From Prevotella histicola JCM 15637 = DNF00424 (lineage in GTDB: Bacteria > Bacteroidota > Bacteroidia > Bacteroidales > Bacteroidaceae): 64,000 nucleotides of DNA. The stretch spans positions 62,001 through 126,000 of the forward strand of contig NZ_BAJX01000006.1 of the NCBI RefSeq assembly GCF_000613925.1. Reading direction: 5' to 3'. Shown one piece after another: positions 29,630-38,728 of this stretch (the first letter of the stretch is position 1; the number at the start of each line of letters is the position of its first letter). The notes under the pieces were generated by a model. That model worked only from the letters and a program-made list of their open reading frames with translations, had not been told where the DNA came from and searched no databases. The position numbers were made by a program, and so were the translations under genes.

Positions 29630-29941
29630 TTAATTGTTATATCTGTCGTAAGCGGATTCGTCTTTACCAATGCAGAGGAGGATTAGCATCATCAACAATG
29701 GTGTACCTAGTATGCTGAAGAAAATCCATAGTGCTACGCTTCTGTTTCTCTTGCGTGCCATGATTGCAACGAAGAAGTACCAGATAAAATAAAGTACTGC
29801 AAATATGATGAACGTAATGAGGGAGATAGTTCCTCCTAAAAGGCTTGACACTGCGTCTTGTGCGCCTGCGTTGTTAGTAGCAAAGACTGACATTACCGTT
29901 AGCATTGCCAAGCCCGTTGTGATTAATCTCTTTGATTTCAT
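29630..29941 (-). CDS. Small membrane protein of unknown function
   Basis: A 103-residue protein. An apparent signal peptide (LITTGLAMLTVMSVFATNNAGAQ) is followed by two membrane helices (ISLITFIIFAVLYFIWYFFVAIM and ALWIFFSILGTPLLMMLILLCIG) separated by a basic turn (ARKRNRS). I do not recognise a named family. A good -7 box (TACCTTTG, 29971-29978 minus) lies 29 bp upstream. It precedes the SemiSWEET gene and may be co-transcribed with it. Confidence 0.75.
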   Translation of the reverse strand: MKSKRLITTGLAMLTVMSVFATNNAGAQDAVSSLLGGTISLITFIIFAVLYFIWYFFVAIMARKRNRSVALWIFFSILGTPLLMMLILLCIGKDESAYDRYNN

Positions 29942-29970
29942 TATCCTAATAATATAATTGTTATTGGTGG

Positions 29971-29978
29971 CAAAGGTA
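29971..29978 (-). promoter_or_regulatory. Promoter -7 box for 29630-29941
   Basis: TACCTTTG on the minus strand, 29 bp before the ATG. Confidence 0.6.
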
Positions 29979-30117
29979 ATGCTTTTTAATTAAAACATAT
30001 CTAAAGGCGCGATAGAAAAGACATTCTTTAATAGTGATAGATAGTACAATAACTTATTATAAGGTTGCAAGTTTACAATGATTTTAGTATGTTTGCAACC
30101 GATAATGTACTTTGCTT

Positions 30118-30585
30118 ATGCGTACCATCTTTTATATACATAACATAAGGAGACTTATAGCGATCCTCGCTGTGACGATGATCATTCATATTGTATTGCT
30201 GTTCTTGCGAGCCTGTAACGAAGGAAGTAACTTTCATTTGGATGTTGATAAGCAAGCTTTCATAGTAGATAATGGTGGTGTATGTGGGTTAGGGCTGTAT
30301 GTAGAAGGTGATAGCGTAGAGGATAATTTCATTGTTATTGATAAACAATCTTATGTGGGCTGGGCTCGTGGTGAAGCTTCTATACTTTATATAAACCATC
30401 TTCCATCTAGTTGTAGGATAGTCCGAGATGATGATACTCTCAGAATGCAACGGCTTCCTTTGCGCCCCAATACTACTTATTATATCAGCCGTAGTGGTGG
30501 CTGTCAGCGATTATGCCCAATATGTATAAGGGTTGATAAGAATGGAAAAGTGTATGAATCTGCGATCAACTCTAACAATTGGTGA
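30118..30585 (+). CDS. Hypothetical membrane-anchored protein
   Basis: A 155-residue protein from ATG 30118; an in-frame TTG two codons earlier is possible. One N-terminal membrane segment (LIAILAVTMIIHIVLLFLRAC) ends in Cys, possibly an atypical lipobox. The remainder is a soluble domain of unknown family containing several cysteines (CGLGLYVEG, GGCQRLCPICIRVDKNGKVY). A -7 box (TATGTTTG, 30088-30095) lies close upstream. Its stop codon abuts the stop of the convergent helicase gene at 30586 with no base between. No function can be assigned. Confidence 0.65.
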   Translation: MRTIFYIHNIRRLIAILAVTMIIHIVLLFLRACNEGSNFHLDVDKQAFIVDNGGVCGLGLYVEGDSVEDNFIVIDKQSYVGWARGEASILYINHLPSSCRIVRDDDTLRMQRLPLRPNTTYYISRSGGCQRLCPICIRVDKNGKVYESAINSNNW

Positions 30586-33276
30586 CTAATTAAACCTCTT
30601 CTGTATCGCATCCATAAATGGTGTCAATTCACGGTTATGTACGCGACCATAGCGGTCAATCATTTGTAGAGAATAGGCAATGTAGAGACGGCGCTTGGCA
30701 CGTGACATAGCTACATAGAATTTGCGAGCATCTTCTTCGTCTTGCTTTTTACTCTTGTTGAAGGCGTTGGGATAACGTCCGTCGGCTGCATCAAAGACAA
30801 TAACGTTGTCAAACTCTAGTCCCTTTGCTTTATGCACTGTCGTTACATAAACACGCTCACGGATACTCTTACTATTGCAGAAATCAGCTTCTTTCAGTGT
30901 GTTGATATCCATAATATATTGGGAGAGTTGCTGAACAAGTGCATTTTCTATTGCATTGTCCGTCAGCATATCTATGCGCAGATAACGCAAAACGTAATCT
31001 AACCGAGGAATCTCATTGATTAATCCATCTGCATGCAAGGCGTTGTAAGCAGACGATAACTCCTGAACGAGGGCGAGTTCTTCGTTCGTAGCTAATACAT
31101 AAAGATGTTGGACACCATTCAAATAAAGTTCTCCATAGTTGTTGCGAAGGGTATTTATGAATGGTCTTACCTTTGGATGTTGGAGAAAAGACAGTTGCTG
31201 TGGTTGCTTCTCACGTGCCTTTTCGGCACAAAGACGGACGAGGCTCACCGTTGCTCCCACGTCATCAATAGCCTGATGACTATTCTTTCCTGTCAGTTGA
31301 AACTTCTCTAAGAGTGATTCTAACTTATAAGAATGAAGGCTTGGTGAGAGAAGTCGTATCAGTTTTAGCGAGTCGAAACATGGGTTCTTGTGGGCTTTCA
31401 GTGTGTCGTTGCAATATCTTTGCAGACAATTATCAATGATATTGTAATCGTAATTGGCGTTATGTCCGAGGATAGGACGTGTTCCAATGTAGGCAAGAAA
31501 GCGTTGCAAAGCTTCTTGCGGAGTGATTAGTTCCTCTGCAGAGAGCTTCTCATGATAGATAGCATACATAGGATTGTCTTTGTCTCCCAGCTTTGGTAAG
31601 ATAGGCTTGTCAGTCTTTATATAAAGGTCGAGCGGCTCCCCAACTATTTCCCCACCTTTAATCTTCATGGCTGCAATCTCTATAATGTCATCAGCAAATA
31701 CGTTTAAGCCTGTTGTTTCAGTATCGAATACAACCATTTCTTCTTCATCGTAAGCTTTAAGAAATTCTGCTGTGTAGCATGTATCAGGATAAAGAAGGAA
31801 GTCGGAAGGCGAAAGAGCGAGTTGCTTCAGTTTCCAATTGAAGCGTCGTGCCAAAGCATGTGAAGGAAAAGCACGCACACCTTTCATTATACGTGTCCAT
31901 GCAATAGAGTTATGTTCGTTGGCAAGAATACTGAGATGAGACAGTAAGAGCTTAACATCGGGTGTATCAAAGAGGTCGCGGCCAGATACCTTAAAGTGTG
32001 TCAGTCCTACTTTGTCCATTGTCTCGCTAATATGATCTGCATCTGAATTAGAACTGACTATCACTGCCGTTCGTTCTTCTTTGTTTTGTTCATAAAGGTT
32101 ACGAGCTACATCTGTAACCTCTTGTCGTTCCGAGTCAATCGTACTACTATGGATAATTCGTAAATCTTCGGGCTTAGCTTTCACATCATTGTCAGATGCA
32201 GGAAGCAACTCACGGTCTATCTTCAGTTGTTTTTCTGCGTAATCGTTAAAGACATCAAGCAGGTACTTTGGTGAACGATGGTTTCGTTGCAGGTGATGAA
32301 TATTGCCCTTACACCGCATCTTGAGCAGTGTGAGAGTCTCCACTTTGGCACCCATAAAAGAGAATATTGCTTGTTGTTCGTCTCCCAGATACATCACCAT
32401 AGGATTATCTTTGGCAGTGAGCAGGTCAATGATAGCAAGCTGCATACCATTGAGGTCTTGCACTTCATCTACCTGAATCCACTTATAACGCTTACATGTA
32501 TCATCGGTACTGTAGATGTCATAAGTCTTTAGTAACAAGTCTTCGAAGTCGAGCAGATGGTTCTCTTCTTTGTATTGAGCATAACATCCAGCATAATACA
32601 TCTTCCAAAGCAACACACGAATCCTATCGGCAGTCTTTGCATCAAGTCCTGGCACATTGGCTTCGTCCATGTATTGCTGTGCATGATGATAGATGTCAAT
32701 CACAGCTTGTTCGTTATATTCTCTCTTCTGCGACTTACATATCTGCTTGATAGCCTCTCGGTCATCGTCCGTGAAACTCTCTGGGTGGAGGTAATACTTC
32801 CACGGATGCTGGTGTTCCATCTGATAAATGAAGTGCTGGAAGAAGATAATCGTCTGATAACCCTTATATCTATTGAAGTCTCTTGTTACTCCTTCCTCAT
32901 CTTCGTTACGATAGTCAGCAATGATACTCACGGCTTCCTCATCGTCAATAATAGCGGAGTCTGCTGGAATCTTGTCTTCCTCGAAAAGGAACTTAGAGCA
33001 GAACCGATGTACATTACCCACCATCAGCTCAGTGCTATCGCCTCCAACAACCTTCTGAATACGATTCGTCATCTCCCTTGCGGCACGGTTTGTGAACGTA
33101 AGACAGAGCATATCCTCGTATCTCACACCCTTTTCTCTCGCATATCTTATTCTCTCTGCCAGTATATGTGTCTTACCACATCCTGGTGAAGCCAGTACAA
33201 GATGGTACCCGTGGCTTGCCTCTACTACGGGTATTTGATACTTATCTAATAACGTAAACGAATTGTTGGGTTCCAT
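30586..33276 (-). CDS. UvrD/Rep-type helicase with internal DEDDh exonuclease domain
   Basis: An 896-residue SF1A DNA helicase fused to a DnaQ-like 3'-5' exonuclease. The N-terminal helicase core has Walker A ASPGCGKTHI (residues ~29-38), CLTFTNRAAREM and motif II VDEVQDLNG. At about residues 513-690 an exonuclease domain is inserted: FDTETTGLN (DxE), GHNANYDYNIID and HQAIDDVGAT (HxxxxD). The helicase resumes with TTVHKAKGLEFDNVIVFDA and YVAMSRAKRRLYIAY (motifs V-VI) at ~810-880. All catalytic residues look intact. It probably acts in repair or recombination; TagI and another DnaQ-like protein lie divergently next to it. Confidence 0.9.
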   Translation of the reverse strand: MEPNNSFTLLDKYQIPVVEASHGYHLVLASPGCGKTHILAERIRYAREKGVRYEDMLCLTFTNRAAREMTNRIQKVVGGDSTELMVGNVHRFCSKFLFEEDKIPADSAIIDDEEAVSIIADYRNEDEEGVTRDFNRYKGYQTIIFFQHFIYQMEHQHPWKYYLHPESFTDDDREAIKQICKSQKREYNEQAVIDIYHHAQQYMDEANVPGLDAKTADRIRVLLWKMYYAGCYAQYKEENHLLDFEDLLLKTYDIYSTDDTCKRYKWIQVDEVQDLNGMQLAIIDLLTAKDNPMVMYLGDEQQAIFSFMGAKVETLTLLKMRCKGNIHHLQRNHRSPKYLLDVFNDYAEKQLKIDRELLPASDNDVKAKPEDLRIIHSSTIDSERQEVTDVARNLYEQNKEERTAVIVSSNSDADHISETMDKVGLTHFKVSGRDLFDTPDVKLLLSHLSILANEHNSIAWTRIMKGVRAFPSHALARRFNWKLKQLALSPSDFLLYPDTCYTAEFLKAYDEEEMVVFDTETTGLNVFADDIIEIAAMKIKGGEIVGEPLDLYIKTDKPILPKLGDKDNPMYAIYHEKLSAEELITPQEALQRFLAYIGTRPILGHNANYDYNIIDNCLQRYCNDTLKAHKNPCFDSLKLIRLLSPSLHSYKLESLLEKFQLTGKNSHQAIDDVGATVSLVRLCAEKAREKQPQQLSFLQHPKVRPFINTLRNNYGELYLNGVQHLYVLATNEELALVQELSSAYNALHADGLINEIPRLDYVLRYLRIDMLTDNAIENALVQQLSQYIMDINTLKEADFCNSKSIRERVYVTTVHKAKGLEFDNVIVFDAADGRYPNAFNKSKKQDEEDARKFYVAMSRAKRRLYIAYSLQMIDRYGRVHNRELTPFMDAIQKRFN

Positions 33277-33311
33277 AGGTTCTTATCTTTATGGGCGTTA
33301 GAAGCCCTTTG

Positions 33312-33319
33312 CAAAAGTA
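33312..33319 (-). promoter_or_regulatory. Promoter -7 box of the helicase-exonuclease gene
   Basis: TACTTTTG on the minus strand, 35 bp before the ATG at 33276. Confidence 0.55.
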
Positions 33320-33372
33320 AGAAAAAGATTGGAAATAGCATGCAGGCAGCTTATGGAATAAGAATAAAATGG

Positions 33373-33380
33373 TATCTTTG
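33373..33380 (+). promoter_or_regulatory. Promoter -7 box of tag
   Basis: TATCTTTG, followed by GCAGG, 44 bp before the tag start. Confidence 0.65.
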
Positions 33381-33424
33381 CAGGCGAACTTAAGGATTAG
33401 ATGCTTTGCTTAAGTGCTTAATGA

Positions 33425-33994
33425 ATGATGGAAAAGAACAGATGTGCATGGGCAGACACAGACCCATTGCTGCAGAAGTATCACGATGAAGAGTGGGGCA
33501 GACCCGTTCATGATGATCGCAAACACTATATGTATTTGCTGATGGAGGCGATGTCATGTGGTTTGTCATGGCTATTAATGTTGAAGAAGCAGGAAGTCTT
33601 TCGGGTGTGCTTTGCTGACTTTGATTACAACAAGGTAGCAACCTTCACAGATGAAGATGCCTGTTGTATAGCGGCGGAGGATGGAATGATACATAGCGAG
33701 CGGAAAGTAAAGGCAATGATAGCGAATGCTCGTGCGTTCTGTAAGGTGCGTGAAGAGTTTGGAACATTCGATAAATATATCTGGAGCTTTACCAATGGTC
33801 AGACAATGGTCTATCCTGAACATCAGAAAGAACCGTGTGTACGCAATGAACTGAGTGATTGTGTGGCTAAAGATATGAAGCGGCGAGGCTTTAAGTATGT
33901 TGGTTCGGTGATAGTCTATAGCCATCTGCAAGGAATCGGTGTCATCAACGACCATCAGCACAACTGCTTCCTTTATAACCCTAATTTAAAATAG
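33425..33994 (+). CDS. tag: DNA-3-methyladenine glycosylase I
   Basis: Removes 3-methyladenine from alkylated DNA. It has 189 residues, the usual TagI length. The N-terminal RCAWADTDPLLQKYHDEEWG supplies the zinc Cys and His, and the C-terminal NDHQHNC supplies the remaining His and Cys of the TagI zinc site. SWLLMLKKQEVFRVCF and FKYVGSVIVYSHLQGIGVIN are family blocks. Two ATGs are adjacent at the start (33425 and 33428). The next gene begins 6 bp after the stop, so both are likely to be in one repair operon. Confidence 0.96.
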   Translation: MMEKNRCAWADTDPLLQKYHDEEWGRPVHDDRKHYMYLLMEAMSCGLSWLLMLKKQEVFRVCFADFDYNKVATFTDEDACCIAAEDGMIHSERKVKAMIANARAFCKVREEFGTFDKYIWSFTNGQTMVYPEHQKEPCVRNELSDCVAKDMKRRGFKYVGSVIVYSHLQGIGVINDHQHNCFLYNPNLK

Positions 33995-34000
33995 GAGACA

Positions 34001-34492
34001 ATGCAGGACTTTGCAGCAATTGATTTCGAGACAGCCAACTTCGAACGGAGTAGTGTCTGTTCCGTGGGCATTGTGATTGTAAGAGGTGGTGAGATTGTGG
34101 ATAGTTTCTATTCTCTCATACAGCCCGAACCGAATTATTACCAATGGCGTTGTACGCAGGTTCATGGTCTTACGCGTGAAGATACGGATGAAGCACCAGT
34201 GTTTAGTGAGGTATGGAAGCAGATAGAGCCATTGGTTGAAGGCTTACCATTGGTGGCACATAACGCCCCATTCGATAAAGGATGCCTGCGAGCATGCCTT
34301 ATGACTTATCAAATGGATTACCTCGACTATGAGTTCTTCGATACGTTGAAAGCGGCACGACGTATTCTTCCTCATCTCCCGAATCACCAACTACAGACCG
34401 TTGCAGCTGCATGTGGTTACGATTTAACCAATCATCATCACGCCCTTGCTGATGCGGAGGCATGCGCTTGGATAGCCAAGGAAATATTGTAA
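34001..34492 (+). CDS. DnaQ-like 3'-5' exonuclease
   Basis: A 163-residue DEDDh exonuclease: AAIDFETANFERSSV (DxE), VAHNAPFDKGCLRA (second Asp) and HHHALADAEACAWIA (HxxxxD). Length and layout match stand-alone exonucleases of the DNA polymerase III epsilon type. It is co-transcribed with tag, with a 6-bp gap, and probably works in DNA repair or proofreading. A strong terminator lies 76 bp after the stop. Confidence 0.9.
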   Translation: MQDFAAIDFETANFERSSVCSVGIVIVRGGEIVDSFYSLIQPEPNYYQWRCTQVHGLTREDTDEAPVFSEVWKQIEPLVEGLPLVAHNAPFDKGCLRACLMTYQMDYLDYEFFDTLKAARRILPHLPNHQLQTVAAACGYDLTNHHHALADAEACAWIAKEIL

Positions 34493-34567
34493 GATATTGG
34501 CCGTCGCTCGTTGAAACTCATACCTTATAAAAACGAAACACACACATTGCTTATCTTAGAATATAGA

Positions 34568-34610
34568 CAGGGAAAACGAAATGTATATGTGTTGCATTTC
34601 ATTTTCCCTG
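34568..34610 (+). terminator. Intrinsic terminator of the tag-exonuclease operon
   Basis: CAGGGAAAACGAAATG pairs with CATTTCATTTTCCCTG (one mismatch) and is followed by CTTTTCTTTT. Confidence 0.85.
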
Positions 34611-34666
34611 CTTTTCTTTTGCTTTTATACGGACTTTGTATTATCTTTGTGCGTATCTAATCGTAT

Positions 34667-34750
34667 TATCTAAGTGTGATAATTAATTATCTAAGCGTGA
34701 TAATACTTTATCTAAGTCTGATAATACTTTATCACGCTTAGATAATATGA
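34667..34750. repeat. Array B: four 21-bp palindromic units upstream of the HU-like gene
   Basis: Units start at 34667, 34688, 34709 and 34730, 21 bp apart. Each has the dyad TTATC-N7-GATAA (for example TTATCTAAGCGTGATAA). The last unit is the inverse of the others (TTATCACGCTTAGATAA). The array lies between the exonuclease terminator and the HU-like gene, about 80-160 bp before that gene's ATG, so an operator role is possible. The rest of the 336-bp gap shows nothing clear. Confidence 0.85.
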
Positions 34751-34828
34751 AAAGATACGTGTTCCAGGAATACGAAATACGCAGAGAAATACAACAAGAA
34801 CCATATAAACTTAAAACATAAACCGTAT

Positions 34829-35440
34829 ATGAGTGTAAAGTATAAGCTTCTAAAGTATCATGGACACTTCTCTACTCGTTCAGATTTCAGAGCAGTTACC
34901 ATTGAAAATCAAGTCGTAGGAATTGACCGCATCGGTAAGAATATCCAAAGTGCATCGTCACTTACACAGTCTGATGTCATAGCTGTTGTAGCAGCATTGA
35001 AGGAAGAAATATCCTTTCAACTGATGTCGGGTAATGCCGTACATCTACCAGGAATAGGTTATTTCACGCTTTCTGTGAAGGGTAAACTATACCAAGATCC
35101 GCGTTCTGGCCATTATCGATTGCGAGATCCTGAGGCACGGACTGTTAAGTTTCGCCCTGATACAGAGATGATGGAGGCAATCCTTCATACCGAGTTCGAG
35201 AATGTTACTTATCGGCAGGGCGTTTCCTCTATCCCAACCTATAAGGAGATTGATGAGGCTATCGAAAGGTTAGGAACGGATAGACCTTTCTTCTCTGTGG
35301 ACGACTTGCGTCTCAGCCTTAACCTTTCGCAAGCAAATGCTTATCGCATTGCGGCACGATTGGTGGAAGAAGGAAAGATAAAGAATATTGGAAAAGGGAG
35401 GAGTAAGCTATATGTCTTGGGGGGACATGATGCTAAATAG
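34829..35440 (+). CDS. HU-like DNA-binding protein with C-terminal winged-helix extension
   Basis: A 203-residue protein. The N-terminal ~125 residues resemble the Bacteroidetes HU-related family (TIGR01201-like): LTQSDVIAVVAALKEEISFQLMSG, then VHLPGIGYFTLSVKGKLY in place of the HU beta-arm. The C-terminal ~65 residues (SIPTYKEIDEAIERLG...FSVDDLRLSLNLSQANAYRIAARLVEEGKIKNIG) look like a helix-turn-helix domain with a wing, unusual for HU. It is probably a nucleoid-associated or regulatory protein. Array B lies directly upstream and a bidirectional terminator follows. Confidence 0.78.
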   Translation: MSVKYKLLKYHGHFSTRSDFRAVTIENQVVGIDRIGKNIQSASSLTQSDVIAVVAALKEEISFQLMSGNAVHLPGIGYFTLSVKGKLYQDPRSGHYRLRDPEARTVKFRPDTEMMEAILHTEFENVTYRQGVSSIPTYKEIDEAIERLGTDRPFFSVDDLRLSLNLSQANAYRIAARLVEEGKIKNIGKGRSKLYVLGGHDAK

Positions 35441-35452
35441 CCATAAATAAAA

Positions 35453-35478
35453 AAGAGGATGTGCTGACACATCCTCTT
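35453..35478. terminator. Bidirectional terminator between HU-like gene and pheS
   Basis: An 11-bp perfect stem (AAGAGGATGTG) around CTGA, with A-run upstream and T-rich sequence downstream, between convergent genes. Confidence 0.85.
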
Positions 35479-35512
35479 ATATCCGTTTTATTGTATTCTG
35501 ATAGGTTGCTGC

Positions 35513-36549
35513 CTATGCTCCTTCGAACTCTCTTAGGAATCGTGTATCATTCTCAGAGAAGAGGCGGAGATCGCTGACACGATATTTCAAGTTGGCTATA
35601 CGCTCAACGCCCATACCGAAGGCATAACCTGTATATACGCTTGAATCAATACCGCAAGCCTCAAGGTCGTGTGGGTCAACCATACCGCAACCGAGGATTT
35701 CAACCCATCCTGTGTGCTTACAGAAACCACAACCTTCACCGCCACAGATGTTACAGCTGATATCCATCTCTGCACTTGGCTCAGTGAATGGGAAGTAGCT
35801 TGGTCGAAGACGAATCTTCGTATCTGCACCAAACATCTCACGTGCAAAGGTAAGAAGAATCTGCTTTAGGTCGGTGAAGCTGACATTCTTATCAACATAT
35901 AAGCCCTCTACCTGATGGAAGAAACAGTGTGCACGGCTGATATGGCTTCATTACGATATACACGACCTGGGCAAAGCACACGAATTGGAGGCTCATGAGT
36001 AGACATGTAATGTGCCTCGTCATTGGATGTATGGCTACGGAGAAGAACGTTCTTAGTAACATCCATGGTGTTGCTACGCTCAACGAAGAAGGTATCTTGC
36101 ATGTCACGTGCAGGGTGATCAGCAGCAAAGTTCAACATAGTAAACACGTGCTGGTCGTCATCTATCTCTGGTCCTTGGTAGAGCGTGAAGCCCATTCGAG
36201 CAAAGATGTCAATGATTTCATTCTTTACCAGCGTCAGTGGATGACGTGTACCAAGGCTGATAGGGTAGGCGGTACGTGTCAAATCAATATCGTCACTCTG
36301 TGCCTCACTTGTCTCAAGTTGCTCTTTGAGGTCATTAATCTTGTTCTGTGTGAGTTGCTTGAGTTCGTTGATTTTCATGCCAACTGCCTTCTTTTGGTCA
36401 GCTGCTACATTGCGAAACTCGCCCATCAACGCATTGATTTCACCTTTCTTACTTAGATATTTCAAGCGTAGTTGCTCTACATCATCTGCGCTTTTGGCCG
36501 TGAGTGTGCTTACTTCATTAAGAAGTTCTTGTATCTTGTCTAATAACAT
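35513..36549 (-). CDS. pheS: Phenylalanyl-tRNA synthetase alpha subunit (single frameshift)
   Basis: Charges tRNA-Phe together with PheT (not in this window). About 345 residues. The N-terminal coiled coil is followed by the class II core: [50 protein letters not shown], then [20 protein letters not shown] and [14 protein letters not shown] (motif 3). The frame breaks at the GG at 35935-35936 (plus); one more base gives [20 protein letters not shown], the normal motif 2 region. Because pheS is essential, an undercalled base is the likely cause. The promoter TACCTTTG is at 36570-36577 (minus). Confidence 0.95.
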
Positions 36550-36569
36550 ACTGCTTGATTATTTTCCTG

Positions 36570-36577
36570 CAAAGGTA
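36570..36577 (-). promoter_or_regulatory. Promoter -7 box of pheS
   Basis: TACCTTTG on the minus strand, 20 bp before the pheS ATG. Confidence 0.65.
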
Positions 36578-36652
36578 CGATTTATAATCGGAACGGAGAA
36601 ATTACCATAATATAATTTTATACTTTTGCTACCTTATTAGAAATAAATGTCG

Positions 36653-36660
36653 TACTTTTG
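36653..36660 (+). promoter_or_regulatory. Promoter -7 box of the DUF4348 lipoprotein gene
   Basis: TACTTTTG, 29 bp before ATG 36690. A second identical box lies at 36621-36628. Confidence 0.6.
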
Positions 36661-36689
36661 CAAGAAATTTGAGACGAATAAGAGTGAGT

Positions 36690-37544
36690 ATGAGAAAAGT
36701 TTTTTTACTTGTTGTATGCGCCTGTACGGCGATGATAGCTATAACCACTGGTTGCACTAACAAAAAAGTAGAAGGAGCTGATAGCACAACGGCTGATTCT
36801 TCAGAGGTTGGCGATACAGCAATAGATTCCGTAGATTCTGCTGCAGAGGTCATCGCATCAACACCAATGCCTAAGGCTGCCGATCAGTTGTTTGATGATT
36901 TCTTCTTTAATTTTATTGCAAATAAAAAGCTACAAAGGAACCGTATAAAGTTTCCTTTACCTGTAGTGAGAAACAATGGGACTCAGAAGTTGCAGAAGGG
37001 TCAATGGAAGATGGACCCTTTCTTCCGTCCACAAGGTTATTATACACTGATATTTGATAAGGAAGCACAGATGAAATATTCTAAGTCAACAGACTTAGAC
37101 AGTGTTATCGTGGAGAAGATCTATTTGAGAAAAGGTATCGTTGAACAATATTGGTTTGATCACCAAGACGGGATTTGGGAGTTGAATAAGATACGTGATA
37201 TCTCATTTAAGGAGAGTTATAATGCATCTTTCTTCTCTTTCCTTTCTCGTTTCTTTGCTAACAGAGGTAAAGGTTTCGTGAAAAACCCTTTGGCGTACAC
37301 GGGTCCAGACCCCAATGGTGAAGAAGTTGCCACTATAAATACGACAATCCCAGCTGATGAATGGTCCTCGTTCTTACCAGAGATTCCTGGTGAAATGATT
37401 TATAATATTCTCTATGGACAGAAATATACGGAGACTGATCGTAAGATACTGACTTTCCGAGGACTTGCAAATGGAGCAGAAACACAGCTTATCTTTAAAC
37501 GTCATGGGAAAGATTGGCGCTTAGAAAAGATAGTTGCATATTAA
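36690..37544 (+). CDS. DUF4348 domain lipoprotein
   Basis: A 284-residue lipoprotein. I use ATG 36690 (MRKVFLLVVCACTAMIAITTGC) because the promoter lies just upstream; a TTG seven codons earlier is weaker. After the lipid cysteine comes a Ser/Asp/Thr-rich linker (ADSTTADSSEVGDTAIDSVD), then a globular domain (FDDFFFNFIANKKLQRNRI...GYYTLIFDKEAQMKYS) that matches the pattern of DUF4348, found in Bacteroidales. Function unknown. murB starts 9 bp after its stop, so the two are likely to be co-transcribed. Confidence 0.8.
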   Translation: MRKVFLLVVCACTAMIAITTGCTNKKVEGADSTTADSSEVGDTAIDSVDSAAEVIASTPMPKAADQLFDDFFFNFIANKKLQRNRIKFPLPVVRNNGTQKLQKGQWKMDPFFRPQGYYTLIFDKEAQMKYSKSTDLDSVIVEKIYLRKGIVEQYWFDHQDGIWELNKIRDISFKESYNASFFSFLSRFFANRGKGFVKNPLAYTGPDPNGEEVATINTTIPADEWSSFLPEIPGEMIYNILYGQKYTETDRKILTFRGLANGAETQLIFKRHGKDWRLEKIVAY

Positions 37545-37553
37545 TAGGAATTT

Positions 37554-38558
37554 ATGAATCAATTTAAGTTATATAGCTTACTTTCTCATAATACCTTTGG
37601 TATTGACGTGCAGTGTCGTCGTTTTGTTGAATATGAAACGCTTGAAGAAGCGCAGCTTGTAGTGCGCTCTTTGACAGCTGATGATTATCCTTTGTTGATA
37701 CTTGGAAGTGGAAGTAATCTCTTACTAACAGGTGATTACAATGGGACTGTACTTCATTCAGGAATCTCTTTCATAGAACAACTTGATGATGTGCATGTGC
37801 GTTGTGGTTCTGGATATGTATGGGATGATTTTGTAGATTACTGTGTTAAGCATGAACTTTATGGAGCAGAGAACCTTTCTATCATCCCTGGTGAATGTGG
37901 GGCAAGCGCTGTTCAGAATATAGGTGCTTATGGTGCCGAAGCAAAAGACTTGATAGAAGAGGTTGAAGCTGTTGAAATTGCAACGGGAGTTGTTTGTCAT
38001 TTTAAGAATGAAGAATGCCAGTATAGTTACCGGCAAAGTAGGTTCAAGCATGATTGGCATAACAAGTATCTAATCACGTCGGTGACTTATCGTCTCTCAA
38101 AACAGTATCGTCCTAAACTTGATTATGGAAATATAAGATTTGCTTTAGCAGAGCGTGGCATAAAGAATCCTACTGCAGCAGAACTTCGTCAGACTATTAT
38201 AGATATTCGTAACGCAAAACTCCCAGATCCAAAGGAGATTGGCAATGCGGGAAGTTTCTTTATGAATCCTATCTTACCTAAGGAAAAGTACGAGTCTTTG
38301 GCTTCGCTTTATGAAGGTATGCCACACTATACTATCGATGAAAACTATGAGAAAGTTCCTGCAGGATGGATGATAGAGCAATGTGGCTGGAAGGGGAAAT
38401 CACTCGGTAACGTTGGTGTCTATGATAAACAAGCCTTGGTTTTAGTAAATCATGGTGGAGCTACAGGTGCTGACGTCGTCCATCTGGTTGAGGCTATTCA
38501 ACATGATGTAAAAGAGAAGTTTGGCGTAGAGATTCATCCAGAAGTGAACGTTATATAG
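37554..38558 (+). CDS. murB: UDP-N-acetylenolpyruvoylglucosamine reductase
   Basis: FAD enzyme making UDP-MurNAc for peptidoglycan, 334 residues (type I length, E. coli-like). FAD-binding LILGSGSNLLL, then LSIIPGECGASAVQNIGAYG, the substrate region YSYRQSRFK (catalytic Tyr/Arg), GNAGSFFMNPI with the catalytic Ser, and the C-terminal IHPEVNVI with the conserved Glu. The Shine-Dalgarno-like sequence upstream is weak, as usual in this phylum. Confidence 0.97.
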   Translation: MNQFKLYSLLSHNTFGIDVQCRRFVEYETLEEAQLVVRSLTADDYPLLILGSGSNLLLTGDYNGTVLHSGISFIEQLDDVHVRCGSGYVWDDFVDYCVKHELYGAENLSIIPGECGASAVQNIGAYGAEAKDLIEEVEAVEIATGVVCHFKNEECQYSYRQSRFKHDWHNKYLITSVTYRLSKQYRPKLDYGNIRFALAERGIKNPTAAELRQTIIDIRNAKLPDPKEIGNAGSFFMNPILPKEKYESLASLYEGMPHYTIDENYEKVPAGWMIEQCGWKGKSLGNVGVYDKQALVLVNHGGATGADVVHLVEAIQHDVKEKFGVEIHPEVNVI

Positions 38559-38728
38559 TCTTTCTTGGCTTTGTTAGACTTCTAGAAGAGGTAGTTGGGA
38601 AGGTCTGGAAATGAATCTTTTTTATAAATAGTATCGTATTCTTGAAACAGGGAGAATATATAAGTGGCAAAGAATCAGTGAGATCTGATTCTCTGACAAC
38701 TAAGATAAAAGAATCATTAGTGCCAAAG

